A stretch of 64,000 nucleotides of DNA from Flavobacterium pectinovorum (GTDB lineage Bacteria > Bacteroidota > Bacteroidia > Flavobacteriales > Flavobacteriaceae), in assembly GCF_022802975.1 (NCBI RefSeq), contig NZ_JAFEVZ010000003.1, positions 124,001 through 188,000 on the forward strand. Reading direction: 5' to 3'. The notes beneath the pieces were generated by a model. It saw nothing but the letters and a program-made list of their open reading frames with translations. It was not told where the DNA came from and did no database searches. Positions 44,025 through 52,885 of this stretch are shown one piece after another. The stretch's first letter is position 1. Each line of letters opens with the position of its first letter. Position numbers and translations under genes: made by a program.

Positions 44025-44204
44025 TTAGTCCTTCTTATGCTGTTCGGTATAATTTTGATTGCCTTTAATTCTGGTATCTTCGGTGTGCATTCCGTTTGCC
44101 ATTCCTAACATGAAGGCAGTTAGGATTACGATAATTTTTCTTTTGAGCCAATGAAAAAGTGGTTTAGATGGCACTAAACTTTTTTTAGGATTGTGTTTAT
44201 ACAT
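44025..44204 (-). CDS. small hypothetical membrane protein
   Basis: The 59-residue frame has a basic N-terminus (MYKHNPKKSLVPSKPLFHWL), one likely membrane helix (KIIVILTAFMLGMANGM) and a polar tail (TEDTRIKGNQNYTEQHKKD). The composition is protein-like and a terminator follows. It lies 75 bp after the 123-residue membrane protein gene on the same strand, probably the same unit. Function unknown. Confidence 0.6.
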   Translation of the reverse strand: MYKHNPKKSLVPSKPLFHWLKRKIIVILTAFMLGMANGMHTEDTRIKGNQNYTEQHKKD

Positions 44205-44279
44205 TGTAAAATGATAAATGATTAGACATTATGAATCATCTTATGCTGTGAATAGCATAATTGCTAAGGAAAAAATTCC

Positions 44280-44651
44280 TTAAGCGATGTATAAACTTTT
44301 TTTGAAATCGGCTGAAGTAAGGCGCTCGTTTATAAAAACAGATTGCTTTATAAATGAAACAATATCTTGATGAAGATTGTTGCAAACCCGCAAAAGAATG
44401 TTTGTCTGAAGACTGAAAACTTCTTTAAATTGAAGACAACTTAAAAGTATTGGAAATGAAGTTTTTCCAAATGATTTTAAACGATTAAAAACGTATAACC
44501 GAATATTCTTTAAATCAATTTCTTTTCCTGAAGTGACATAAGAAGACTGATAATATTCGGGCGTATTAGATTTTGAATATAAAGCACCATCGCCCACAAT
44601 CACGGCCAAAGCCAGAAACAGGGAAATCAGGTATTTTAAATGTTTTTTCAA
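44280..44651 (-). CDS. hypothetical membrane-anchored protein
   Basis: The 123-residue protein has an N-terminal hydrophobic helix (LKYLISLFLALAVIVGDGALY) and a soluble part without known motifs. It is basic, with two Cys in the second half (LLSCLQF, LLRVCNN). The family is unknown to me. It precedes the 59-residue gene and follows the TPR gene's 3' end by 57 bp. Confidence 0.55.
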   Translation of the reverse strand: MKKHLKYLISLFLALAVIVGDGALYSKSNTPEYYQSSYVTSGKEIDLKNIRLYVFNRLKSFGKTSFPILLSCLQFKEVFSLQTNILLRVCNNLHQDIVSFIKQSVFINERLTSADFKKSLYIA

Positions 44652-44708
44652 ATCTAATTTATTTTTAAAGTAACTTATTATTAGGCGATATCAATCAACC
44701 CAATTATT

Positions 44709-45554
44709 TTATTGCCCAAACTCTTTTTTCATTTGTTCCACCGAAGAACCAAACTTTGGGTCTCCAATTAAATACGTATCACTTTCAGCCAGCCAGCTTT
44801 TAAAATTTGCTACATCTTTTTTCAAAAAAAATGCATGCAAAATATTATATGCATTTTCAGGATTATATGTTTTATCCTGGCATTCCTTGAAAACCTTTAG
44901 GCACACAACCCTGGCATTGTCTAAATTACCATTTTTAATTTCGGCATAAATTAACTCTTTATTGGTATAAGCATCAAGCGGATTAAGTTCTAAAGCTTTT
45001 TGTAAAACAGTAATCGCATCCTGATAACGTCCGAGGCAGTTATAAGAATAGGCCAATTCTACACGAAGTCCTTTTAAATCCGGATCAATTTTATTCGCTT
45101 TTTCTAAATACTCAAGTGCTTTTTCGCATTCATTCCAGCCATTATATAGGAAACCCCATCTAAAAAGCCGTGTGATTGAATTCTCATTATGCTTATAAAT
45201 TTTAAGCCAGTCCGGAACTTTATCCACATATAACTCCTTAAGTTTTGATTCGGGAATAAGCGCTACCAAATTATTATTTGGCTGCAACCTATATTTCATG
45301 GAATTTGTTTTTACTTTTTTTTCGGTAATGAATTTACCCTTTTCATCTATTTTAAAAGTGTCTCCATACTCCAAAGTCAGACCTGCAGTCTCATCAATGT
45401 ATATAAAACCGAAATTATAAACCCCTGTACTGTCTGCTGGAAATGCTACCCATTTATCTTCGCATTGTACATATTTTTTGTCAAATTGAAGCTGACTTTG
45501 TGCTGATAAATTGAATGTCAGAACTAAAAACAGAAAGGTAAAAATCTTATTCAT
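44709..45554 (-). CDS. secreted TPR-repeat protein
   Basis: The 281-residue protein has a signal peptide (MNKIFTFLFLVLTFNLSAQ), a beta-rich N-terminal domain (about 20-120) and two or three TPRs (about 130-250), with WNECEKALEYLEKANKIDP and GRYQDAITVLQKALELNP as clear units. TPRs bind partner proteins or peptides. It is likely periplasmic. No known family assignment. Confidence 0.78.
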   Translation of the reverse strand: MNKIFTFLFLVLTFNLSAQSQLQFDKKYVQCEDKWVAFPADSTGVYNFGFIYIDETAGLTLEYGDTFKIDEKGKFITEKKVKTNSMKYRLQPNNNLVALIPESKLKELYVDKVPDWLKIYKHNENSITRLFRWGFLYNGWNECEKALEYLEKANKIDPDLKGLRVELAYSYNCLGRYQDAITVLQKALELNPLDAYTNKELIYAEIKNGNLDNARVVCLKVFKECQDKTYNPENAYNILHAFFLKKDVANFKSWLAESDTYLIGDPKFGSSVEQMKKEFGQ

Positions 45555-45610
45555 ATTAATTTACAGGGTTTATGATGATAGTCGTTAGAAATTCAAATAT
45601 ATCAATTTCA

Positions 45611-46168
45611 TTATAAATCACTACTATCATTCTTACAAATAAGCAAGGTCAGTCCTAAAGAAAAAATAGCACAACTCAGCAACATTAAAATTCCGTTTTT
45701 TAATATAAAAAATGAAACGCCTACCAACGGCGCTCCCAAAATTACCATTAAAGCTTTTATTGTATGCGTTTTGATAAAATTTGCAGCATGTACCGCCAAC
45801 CCTACAAAAAGCAACGATGGCCCCACAATTACAAACGGAAACAGAATCGAAGGCGTATTACTGATATGCTCACTCAATGCAGCTTTTGCGACCTCATTGT
45901 CACCATAGCTCCACATGATAAAATCGATCGTACAAAGTCCAATATGCGCCACAACTCCTAAAGCCGTGATAAAAGAAGCAACCGAATTTAATCTGTTTTT
46001 TGGAAACACATTATTGAATGACAACAGCAAACAAGCCCCAATTAAATTAAACCAATGTGCAAAATCGACCGGTTTTTTGAAATACTCAAAAGCGGCACTG
46101 TTTGAAAACATAATGTAACTCAGAACAAAAAAGAACAAGCCAATTAGGCAAATGGTTTTTGGTTTCAT
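45611..46168 (-). CDS. hypothetical polytopic membrane protein
   Basis: The 185-residue protein has about six hydrophobic helices (for example TICLIGLFFFVLSYIMF, SFITALGVVAHIGLCTIDFI, SILFPFVIVGPSLLFVGLA, GILMLLSCAIFSLGLTLLI). It has no transporter signature I recognise. It lies between the TPR gene and the unknown trio, all on the minus strand, with gaps of about 56-62 bp. Confidence 0.7.
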   Translation of the reverse strand: MKPKTICLIGLFFFVLSYIMFSNSAAFEYFKKPVDFAHWFNLIGACLLLSFNNVFPKNRLNSVASFITALGVVAHIGLCTIDFIMWSYGDNEVAKAALSEHISNTPSILFPFVIVGPSLLFVGLAVHAANFIKTHTIKALMVILGAPLVGVSFFILKNGILMLLSCAIFSLGLTLLICKNDSSDL

Positions 46169-46230
46169 AGATTTTGGTTTATTGTAAAGACTTGTGAAAT
46201 TGGGGTTTGTTACAGTATAGAAGTTTCATC

Positions 46231-46515
46231 TTACCTTTTTATTAATTTAAAACTGCAAATAATCAGGCTCAGGATTAAGCTAACAGTCAAAACTTCAAAA
46301 CTGGTAAATCCGTAAAATAGCAATTCATATTTATCAGGCATCTTCCCATTTTCAATAAATGCAATTTGAGTATATTCTTTTTGATTAAAGTAAGATGGAT
46401 AAAAAACTTCATATATTCTAAAAACTCCATGAAGCAGAACTAACAATATTGTTGTTACAAAAAAAATAGTGACTAAACGTTTTGTCATAGAATTATCTGT
46501 TTTATATAGGTTCAT
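46231..46515 (-). CDS. small two-helix membrane protein, third gene of unknown trio
   Basis: The 94 residues have two membrane helices (LVTIFFVTTILLVLLHGVF and FEVLTVSLILSLIICSF) around a polar loop with many Tyr/Phe. The ATG at 46515 follows the upstream stop codon with no gap (TAAATG), so translation is probably coupled; a second ATG nine codons in is possible. The spacing ties it firmly to the two upstream genes. Function unknown. Confidence 0.65.
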   Translation of the reverse strand: MNLYKTDNSMTKRLVTIFFVTTILLVLLHGVFRIYEVFYPSYFNQKEYTQIAFIENGKMPDKYELLFYGFTSFEVLTVSLILSLIICSFKLIKR

Positions 46516-47127
46516 TTACAAATTACCATAAATAACAATGCAATCCGCATAAGCTAATTTATCGTTTAGCCAGTTTATTAATTTTAGTAGAAATGCTTTT
46601 TCTTTTTCATCATCAGTTTCCAAATCATCTATTTTTTCTACAATTAATCTGCAGGTTTTATTATCAAAGAAGTTGTATCCAATTTTATCAAACTCATTTT
46701 CGACTATATTGTTCCAGGGATTTTTTATTGGAAATACAGACTGAAATACACCTATAACAATACCAAAATCATCTATTGGAATAAAAACGTCATTTCTTTT
46801 ATTTGTTTTATAAAATTTTCCTTCTTCATTTTGAGGCCATAAAATGAATCCTATTTTTGAATCCGGATTATTTCCTGTTGAAATTACAACTGGCTTCTGA
46901 TTAATTCTTTCAATGGCTTTACTTACATCGAAATTACAGATTTGATATTCTTTTCTTGCTGTTTCTTCATCGCATTCCGTCTTTTGACAAATTTCGATGA
47001 TATTCTCGTTATGAAAATCCATTTCCGAAAGCGCAACATCTTCCTTATTCTTTTTAAGAAGCTGTATCGCTTTATCTAAAGGAATTAAAATTTTGGTTCT
47101 TAGTATTTTAATATTTTCGGTGTTCAT
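46516..47127 (-). CDS. hypothetical protein with UBA-like helical N-terminus
   Basis: The 203-residue soluble protein begins with two stretches that look like UBA/EF-Ts-N three-helix units: residues 6-40 (LRTKILIPLDKAIQLLKKNK, then EDV) and about 42-76 (NIIEICQKTECDEETARKEY, then NFDVSKAIERI). The C-terminal part (about 80-203) is an alpha/beta domain with IGFILWPQNEEG and DFGIVIGVFQSVFP, unknown to me. It sits 2 bp after the ABC-like gene and abuts the small membrane gene, so all three should be one operon. No function assigned. Confidence 0.65.
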   Translation of the reverse strand: MNTENIKILRTKILIPLDKAIQLLKKNKEDVALSEMDFHNENIIEICQKTECDEETARKEYQICNFDVSKAIERINQKPVVISTGNNPDSKIGFILWPQNEEGKFYKTNKRNDVFIPIDDFGIVIGVFQSVFPIKNPWNNIVENEFDKIGYNFFDNKTCRLIVEKIDDLETDDEKEKAFLLKLINWLNDKLAYADCIVIYGNL

Positions 47128-47129
47128 AA

Positions 47130-47762
47130 TTATTCACACATTTTCGAAAGTTCGACACTTCCGTCGAATATTTTTTTTAATCCTTCTAAATCTACTGTCC
47201 ATTCTATTGTTATAAATTTCGTACAGTCATTTTTCAGGTCATCAGTCCAGTCAATTAAAATGGCCGCACCTTCTTCTTTAATTTGATCTTTAACAAATTC
47301 ATATGTTTTAGCAAAATATGCAGCTCCTTCTCCTCTCAGATCAAATGATACATTTTTTGTTTTTGAAAAAACTGCACATAACGAAAGTCGTTTTCTCTCA
47401 CTGGTATCAAGATTTTTTATTTTGTCTTTTTTAGTAAAAGTGTCTATTTCAAAAATTCTCGATACTACTGAATTCCTTGTGTCAGCATTTCTTTTTAAAT
47501 ACCTGCCCACACTTATTGGGTTGAACATTCCCTTCAGTCTTGATTCTTTAATGGGTTTTGCAAAAGTCAACGGCTTTATTACGTTTACATTTTCATGTTC
47601 CTTTGTCCCAGCAAAAATAGTGACCAATTGCGATTTTATATCCTCGAAACAACTACTATTTTCCATGAAAATAATAACCAATTCACCCTCTCGAAGTTCA
47701 AAAGGAGGTATAAAATAGTGATCGGTTCTTATTCCTTTGCTCTCAATTAGCAGTTCTTTCAT
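47130..47762 (-). CDS. degenerate ABC-ATPase-like protein, first gene of unknown trio
   Basis: The 210 residues follow the order of an ABC nucleotide-binding domain but lack its key residues. After FELREGELVIIF, where Walker A GxxGxGKST should come, there is MENSSCFEDIKSQL. LDTSERKRLSLCAVFSK sits where the LSGGE signature belongs, and VSFDLRGEG where Walker B LLDEP should be, so the catalytic Glu is missing; ILIDWTDD replaces the H-loop. It probably does not hydrolyse ATP. The resemblance is by eye only. It begins the operon with the UBA-like and small membrane genes. Confidence 0.6.
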   Translation of the reverse strand: MKELLIESKGIRTDHYFIPPFELREGELVIIFMENSSCFEDIKSQLVTIFAGTKEHENVNVIKPLTFAKPIKESRLKGMFNPISVGRYLKRNADTRNSVVSRIFEIDTFTKKDKIKNLDTSERKRLSLCAVFSKTKNVSFDLRGEGAAYFAKTYEFVKDQIKEEGAAILIDWTDDLKNDCTKFITIEWTVDLEGLKKIFDGSVELSKMCE

Positions 47763-48135
47763 TTTTATAAAATCAAAATCATGACAATATACAAAATCAC
47801 ACTGTTAAATACATTTGCAATTGTGAACAATAAATTTTCTCATAAAACCAAAATTCGCGTGAGGGATTACTTCACATTATTTTATTTTAATTGGAGTTCA
47901 GTGAATTTCATTTGAGGCGCTATCTCCCGATTTAGAAAAACAAGGTTTTTTAACCGTAGTTTTTGTTAATCGGGAATAAAGCCGAAAGCCCGGCCCTTGG
48001 GACACGCCCAAAAGATTAAAAGTTCTCTTCAATCAAATATATGTCCATTACATTTGTAATTCTTTATCTACAAAAACTACCTTATAATCCAAAAAAGGTT
48101 TTAGATTTGGATTTAAATTAATAGCCTTTATATCT
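47763..48135. other. divergent intergenic region with repeat remnant
   Basis: About 47858-48017 carries text such as CGCGTGAGGGAT, AATCGGGAATAAAGCCGAAA and CCCGGCCCTTGGGACACGCC, GC-richer than its surroundings and similar to interspersed repeats I recall from Flavobacterium. A -7 box TAGATTTG (48102-48109) lies 27 bp before the gene at 48136. No gene is seen. Confidence 0.5.
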
Positions 48136-49029
48136 ATGAGCCTTTACAGAAAAAACCTGTATTTTGTGTGCATTTCATTGTTGCTGACAGTATGTTACAT
48201 TTTGTATGGTTATTTTTTTAGAAATTTTATCACGCAGCCTGACTTTCCAAAAGAATATCTGACCTATAAAAACCTTGAAAACAAGCCTGCATCAAACCAC
48301 TTTGAGATTATAAAATTACCGGACGACCTTTTAAACCTCAGTAACTTCTACTTTTCGCCAATATCTGAAACGGTGGTTATACAGTCTAACAAAAATGGTT
48401 TTTCTTATGATCACGACCCGCTTAGATTGTATTATAAATTCAACATTCAGGGAAAACTAATTGACAGCCTGATTGTAAATAGTTCTGATTACTATAAAGT
48501 CCGTGAAAAATATTTAATTTCTGAAGACAATTATATCTCGTGGATTATTGACAATGACAGCACCCGCCATAAATACACCGAATTAAATCCAAAAGCAGAC
48601 TGGGATACTGATCGCACATTTGAGGAGTTTGAAAGATTGTCGAAAAAAGCGAGTTCTGTTTATTACTTCAAATCGGTTTTTACAAAATACAATGGCGACA
48701 CGGAAGCGTTTTTTGATAAAGCTATTTTTTTGATAAACCAAAAATGGTATGCGCTTTATGGCAAAAAAATCTATGTTTACCCGGAAGCCGAAGAACAAAA
48801 TGAGGAACAAAAAACAATTCTCCCTGTTTACACACACAAGCTAAGCCAGCATGGTGCTAATTTATTGCAAGTGGATGCCTATTACAATCTGATTATAAAA
48901 AACGATACTTTAAAAATAAAACGCGAAGTTTGGAGTGACCGGTCAGATTTGGTTTATTACTGCTCGCCTGCAAATCCTGAGTTCTGCATAATTGAAGGTA
49001 CTAATTTCATCATTAAACCTAAAAAGTAA
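48136..49029 (+). CDS. hypothetical membrane-anchored protein
   Basis: The 297-residue protein has one N-terminal helix (NLYFVCISLLLTVCYILYGY) and a large extracytoplasmic part with beta-rich segments (KFNIQGKLIDSLIVN, NDTLKIKREVW). No family is recognised. The ATG is supported by the -7 box upstream. It is followed after 6 bp by a small membrane protein gene, and the two likely form an operon. Confidence 0.7.
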   Translation: MSLYRKNLYFVCISLLLTVCYILYGYFFRNFITQPDFPKEYLTYKNLENKPASNHFEIIKLPDDLLNLSNFYFSPISETVVIQSNKNGFSYDHDPLRLYYKFNIQGKLIDSLIVNSSDYYKVREKYLISEDNYISWIIDNDSTRHKYTELNPKADWDTDRTFEEFERLSKKASSVYYFKSVFTKYNGDTEAFFDKAIFLINQKWYALYGKKIYVYPEAEEQNEEQKTILPVYTHKLSQHGANLLQVDAYYNLIIKNDTLKIKREVWSDRSDLVYYCSPANPEFCIIEGTNFIIKPKK

Positions 49030-49035
49030 TCGATT

Positions 49036-49434
49036 ATGAAAGTTCAAAATCCGGTACTGAAAAGTTTATTTTGTGCCACAGCAGCTACCCTTACGTTTTT
49101 CATAATCACTTCATCTGTAAGTGAGTCTTTCAATCAGACAATGGGCATAATCATTGGGGTTCCGATTACTTTTATTGGTACGTTTGTCTATTGCTTTTTA
49201 CTCATTTTTCTGGAACAGGTAAAAGTTATTGCTCCAAACTTTGTATGCCGTTTCTCTGTGCCTTTTTCATTTTGCTGTATTGCTTCTGTTTTTTATTGCA
49301 TTTTAAATAATATAGAGATTGTAGATCATTTTCAACAGTTTTCTTTTACAGCATACTGGCTGGAACTTAGCACTCCTTTTTTAGTATTTTTTATAACTCA
49401 TATAACTATTGCGGGAGTATTTACTGTCAAATAG
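49036..49434 (+). CDS. hypothetical membrane protein with four helices
   Basis: The 132 residues contain about four membrane helices (SLFCATAATLTFFIITS, MGIIIGVPITFIGTFVYCFLL, VPFSFCCIASVFYCIL, LSTPFLVFFITHITIAGVF). It is 6 bp after the previous gene and likely co-transcribed. Function unknown. Its end is 98 bp before pepP, which has its own promoter. Confidence 0.7.
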   Translation: MKVQNPVLKSLFCATAATLTFFIITSSVSESFNQTMGIIIGVPITFIGTFVYCFLLIFLEQVKVIAPNFVCRFSVPFSFCCIASVFYCILNNIEIVDHFQQFSFTAYWLELSTPFLVFFITHITIAGVFTVK

Positions 49435-49496
49435 CAGATTCCAAACAAATAATAAAACTTTAAGAAATCAATTTTACGTTGATTGCTTAAAATATG

Positions 49497-49504
49497 TAAT
49501 TTTG
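49497..49504 (+). promoter_or_regulatory. -7 box TAATTTTG of pepP
   Basis: Exact TANNTTTG match 28 bp before the ATG; a TTG at 49479-49481 gives a short 15-bp spacing to a possible -33. Confidence 0.5.
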
Positions 49505-49532
49505 AAATTCGAAGTTCAAAAACTAAGTTATT

Positions 49533-50825
49533 ATGAAATATCATCAAATAAACAGCAATCTTTTTGTAAAAAACCGCAGAAAGTTCATGGCTGAAATGAA
49601 ACCAAACAGCGTTGCTGTTTTCAATTCAAACGACATTTACCCGATTAGTGCCGACAGTACTTTGCCTTTTGCACAGCACAGGGATATTTTTTATCTGAGC
49701 GGTGTGGATCAGGAAGAAAGTATTTTGCTTTTATTTCCGGATGCGCCTTATGAAAACCAAAAGGAGATTCTTTTTCTGAAAGAAACGAATGATCATATTG
49801 CAGTTTGGGAAGGTGAAAAACTAAGTAAAGAACGTGCTTTTCAGGTTTCGGGAATCAGAACGGTTTACTGGCTGCAGGATTTTCATAAGATTTTGAACGA
49901 AATGATGACGTATGCCGATACAATGTACATCAATACCAACGAACATTATCGTGCAGCTGTTGAAACAGAAACCCGCGAAGCCCGTTTTGTAAAATGGTGG
50001 AAAGAAAAATATCCTGCACATAATGTGGCGAAAAGCAACCCGATTTTGCAGCGTATTCGTTCTGTAAAAGAAAGCGAAGAAATCGATTTGATTCAGCACG
50101 CCTGTGATATTACCGAGAAAGGATTCCGTAGATTGTTGTCATTTGTGAAACCAAATGTTACCGAATACGAAATCGAAGCCGAACTGGCGCACGAATTCAT
50201 TCGTAACCGCTCAAAAGGTTTTGCCTATACGCCGATTATTGCTTCGGGAAACAATGCCAACGTTTTACATTATATCGAAAACAACCAGCAATGTAAAGAC
50301 GGGGATTTGATTTTACTGGATGTTGCGGCAGAATATGCGAATTATTCAAGCGATATGACCAGAACGATTCCGGTATCGGGGCGTTTTTCTGATCGTCAAA
50401 AAGCGGTTTACAATGCTGTTTTAAGAGTGAAAAACGAAGCCACAAAAATGCTGACTCCGGGAACGCTTTGGAAACAATACCATGTTGAAGTGGGTAAAAT
50501 TATTACTTCTGAATTATTAGGTTTAGGCTTGATTGACAAAGCTGATGTTCAGAACGAAAATCCGGACTGGCCTGCCTATAAAAAATATTTCATGCACGGA
50601 ACGTCTCACCACATGGGACTTGACACGCACGATTACGGTTTGCTTCATGAGCCAATGAAAGCCAATATGGTTTTTACGGTTGAACCTGGAATTTACATTC
50701 CGGCAGAGAAATTCGGAATTCGTCTGGAGGACAATGTTGTCGTTCAAGAAAAGGGAGAGCCTTTTAACCTGATGCGTAATATTCCGGTTGAAGTCGATGA
50801 GATTGAAACTTTGATGAATGCATAA
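49533..50825 (+). CDS. pepP: Xaa-Pro aminopeptidase P family
   Basis: The 430-residue M24B enzyme removes N-terminal residues before proline in the cytoplasm. The N-terminal domain includes ISADSTLPFAQHRDIFYLSG; the C-terminal pita-bread domain has the metal ligands: Asp pair in LLDVAAEYANYSSDMTRT, His in HGTSHHMGLDTHD, Glu in FTVEPGIYIP and Glu in IRLEDNV. The start MKYHQINSNLF is typical of the family as I recall it. It is a single-gene unit. Confidence 0.93.
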   Translation: MKYHQINSNLFVKNRRKFMAEMKPNSVAVFNSNDIYPISADSTLPFAQHRDIFYLSGVDQEESILLLFPDAPYENQKEILFLKETNDHIAVWEGEKLSKERAFQVSGIRTVYWLQDFHKILNEMMTYADTMYINTNEHYRAAVETETREARFVKWWKEKYPAHNVAKSNPILQRIRSVKESEEIDLIQHACDITEKGFRRLLSFVKPNVTEYEIEAELAHEFIRNRSKGFAYTPIIASGNNANVLHYIENNQQCKDGDLILLDVAAEYANYSSDMTRTIPVSGRFSDRQKAVYNAVLRVKNEATKMLTPGTLWKQYHVEVGKIITSELLGLGLIDKADVQNENPDWPAYKKYFMHGTSHHMGLDTHDYGLLHEPMKANMVFTVEPGIYIPAEKFGIRLEDNVVVQEKGEPFNLMRNIPVEVDEIETLMNA

Positions 50826-50831
50826 ATAAAC

Positions 50832-50865
50832 AAAGCCCTTAATACTTTATATATTAAGGGCTTTT
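50832..50865 (+). terminator. terminator between pepP and ferritin
   Basis: A 13-bp stem AAAGCCCTTAATA / TATTAAGGGCTTT with a 7-nt loop and TT tail. It could serve both convergent genes. Confidence 0.85.
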
Positions 50866-50883
50866 AAATTTTATAAATCGTTA

Positions 50884-51402
50884 TTATCCGATTTTAGCTA
50901 TTTGTATATCTAATTGAAATTTGCCGTCAGCTGCGTTTTCGTTAATCAGTTCAAAAAGCTCTAAAGCTCTTCTTGCATTTTTCTCCTCTTCTCTTTGCTC
51001 AGCCACGTACCACATCATAAAATCTTCTGTAGCATAATCATTTTCTGCTCTGCATTTTGCGATTACTTTGTTTACAGCCTGAGTAACTGCAATTTCATTT
51101 TGCAAAGCAATTTCAAATACTTCTCTGAAAGAAGCAAATTCCTGCTGTACTTCGGGAACCGATGGCGTAATTGCAATCCCTCCCATATCTGTAATATATT
51201 TGAAAACTTTTAGAAAGTGTTCTCTTTCTTCTTCAGCCTGCTTATAAAAATATGATGCTGTATTAGCAAAACCATTTCTATCAAGCCATGCAGCCATAGC
51301 TAAATATTTGTTTGAAGCGTCACTTTCTAATTTTGCCTGTAAATTCAATATATTTTCTACACCTTCAACTAATGAAGTGCTTGTTCTTAGTAAATCTTTC
51401 AT
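50884..51402 (-). CDS. ftnA: ferritin
   Basis: The 172-residue non-heme ferritin oxidises and stores iron in a 24-mer shell. The ferroxidase ligands are in place: Glu26 (AKLESDASNKYLAMAAW), Glu57-59 and His62 (AEEEREHFLKVF), Glu in NEIAVTQAVN and EFM-type text FMMWYVAEQREEEKNARR. No heme-binding Met as in bacterioferritin. It is probably monocistronic. Confidence 0.94.
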   Translation of the reverse strand: MKDLLRTSTSLVEGVENILNLQAKLESDASNKYLAMAAWLDRNGFANTASYFYKQAEEEREHFLKVFKYITDMGGIAITPSVPEVQQEFASFREVFEIALQNEIAVTQAVNKVIAKCRAENDYATEDFMMWYVAEQREEEKNARRALELFELINENAADGKFQLDIQIAKIG

Positions 51403-51490
51403 AACCTTTAATTTTTATAATGTAAAATTACACAAATTAAAGAAAGCAGCCCTAAAAGCCTGAAAATTTGGATTTAATCTAAGTAAGATT

Positions 51491-51847
51491 CTAAATAAGC
51501 TCTACATTGACAATATTACAAAGCATAGAATGTAAATTGAGGGTAAATTTAGTTCCGTTTAATAATTCACGAAGCTGTACTATTTCGCAGATGGTAAGAT
51601 TTCTGGAAAAGTTTCTTTTAGTAGTTTCAATCAACTGCGCATCAGCATGATCGGACAAATCATAAAGCATATCTAAAATATCGACACTATTGACCTTTCT
51701 TTGAAAAATCAAAAAATCATGAATTTTATAGCTTGACACTGTATCAATAAAATTGACAATGATAGTATTGGTCAAATCACACTGATAGGTGTACCCTTTT
51801 TCGGTTTCAAATAATACTTTGGTGGTCAAATCACTAACTAATGCCAT
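51491..51847 (-). CDS. hypothetical protein
   Basis: The 118-residue soluble protein has the layout strand-strand-helix: KVLFETEKGYTYQCDLTN at the start, then a helical middle (VDILDMLYDLSDHADAQLIE) and ICEIVQLRELLNGTKFTLNL near the end. No signal peptide, no known motif. A possible -7 box (TATTTTTG on minus) is at 51871-51878, 23 bp before the ATG. It is upstream of ferritin by 88 bp; a link is not evident. Confidence 0.65.
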   Translation of the reverse strand: MALVSDLTTKVLFETEKGYTYQCDLTNTIIVNFIDTVSSYKIHDFLIFQRKVNSVDILDMLYDLSDHADAQLIETTKRNFSRNLTICEIVQLRELLNGTKFTLNLHSMLCNIVNVELI

Positions 51848-52024
51848 TCTGATATAAATTTATAACGATGCAAAAATATATAATTTACACCAAATAAACA
51901 CGTAATTAAGACTAATTTAAAATAACAAAAGCTGTTAATGTTTTTAAAATACCCTAAGAACAGAGAAAACTGTAACATTCTAAAGCATCATTCGACTTAT
52001 TTTGAAACTAAACAATTAGAAATT

Positions 52025-52828
52025 ATGCAGGCACACGAAATAGATTATCAGATTTTTGGAGAAGAAATGCAGTATGTTGAAATAGAACTGGATCCACAGG
52101 AAATTGTAATTGCCGAGGCCGGAAGCTTTATGATGATGGAAAACAATATCCAAATGGAAACCATATTTGGCGATGGTTCACAACAACAGGGATCGGGTTT
52201 ATTTGGCAAACTTTTAAATGCCGGAAAAAGAGTTCTTACGGGCGAAAGCTTGTTTATGACCGCATTTTTAAATCAGGGGCATACCAAAAGTAAAGTTTCA
52301 TTTGCATCGCCCTATCCGGGAAAAATCCTTCCGATTGATTTAACCGAATTTCAGGGTAAATTTATCTGTCAAAAAAGTTCTTTTTTATGCGCTGCCAAAG
52401 GCGTTTCTGTCGGGATAGAATTCTCTCAGAAATTAGGCCGCGGCTTATTTGGCGGTGAAGGTTTTATCATGCAGAAAATTGAAGGCGATGGTATGGCATT
52501 CGTACATTCAGGAGGAACAATGGCTAAGAAAGTTTTGGCTCATGGTGAAGTCCTGAAAGTCGACACGGGATGTATTATTGGTTTTACCAAAGATGTAGAT
52601 TATGATATAGAATTTATTGGCGGGATTAAAAATTCAATTTTTGGTGGTGAAGGTTTATTTTATGCCACTTTAAAAGGTCCGGGAACAGTTTACATACAAT
52701 CATTGCCTTTCTCCAGATTAGCCGACCGCATCATTGCATCAGCACCAAAAGCTGGTGGAAACAGCCGTGACGAAGGAAGCCTGTTAGGCGGATTAGGAAA
52801 TCTCCTGGATGGTGATAACCGGTTTTAA
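52025..52828 (+). CDS. AIM24 / TIGR00266 family protein
   Basis: I start at the ATG at 52025 (MQAHEIDYQIFGEEMQYVEI), 267 residues; the open frame before it has unlike text. The protein shows the Gly-rich beta-helix-like family pattern: EAGSFMMMENNIQMET, GESLFMTAFLNQG, GRGLFGGEGFIMQKIEGDG, VDTGCIIGFTKDVDYDIEF and GGEGLFYATLKGPG. The biochemical role is unsettled. It precedes a small secreted-protein gene by 57 bp. Confidence 0.9.
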   Translation: MQAHEIDYQIFGEEMQYVEIELDPQEIVIAEAGSFMMMENNIQMETIFGDGSQQQGSGLFGKLLNAGKRVLTGESLFMTAFLNQGHTKSKVSFASPYPGKILPIDLTEFQGKFICQKSSFLCAAKGVSVGIEFSQKLGRGLFGGEGFIMQKIEGDGMAFVHSGGTMAKKVLAHGEVLKVDTGCIIGFTKDVDYDIEFIGGIKNSIFGGEGLFYATLKGPGTVYIQSLPFSRLADRIIASAPKAGGNSRDEGSLLGGLGNLLDGDNRF

Positions 52829-52885
52829 TTTAAAATGGCTTTGAGAAACATCAGTCTTTTTATAAATTTACAAAAAAATGAAAAA

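Noticed and set aside
47130..47762. Ordinary ABC transporter ATPase
   Set aside because: Walker A, LSGGE signature and Walker B Glu are all absent, so it cannot be called a working transporter ATPase.
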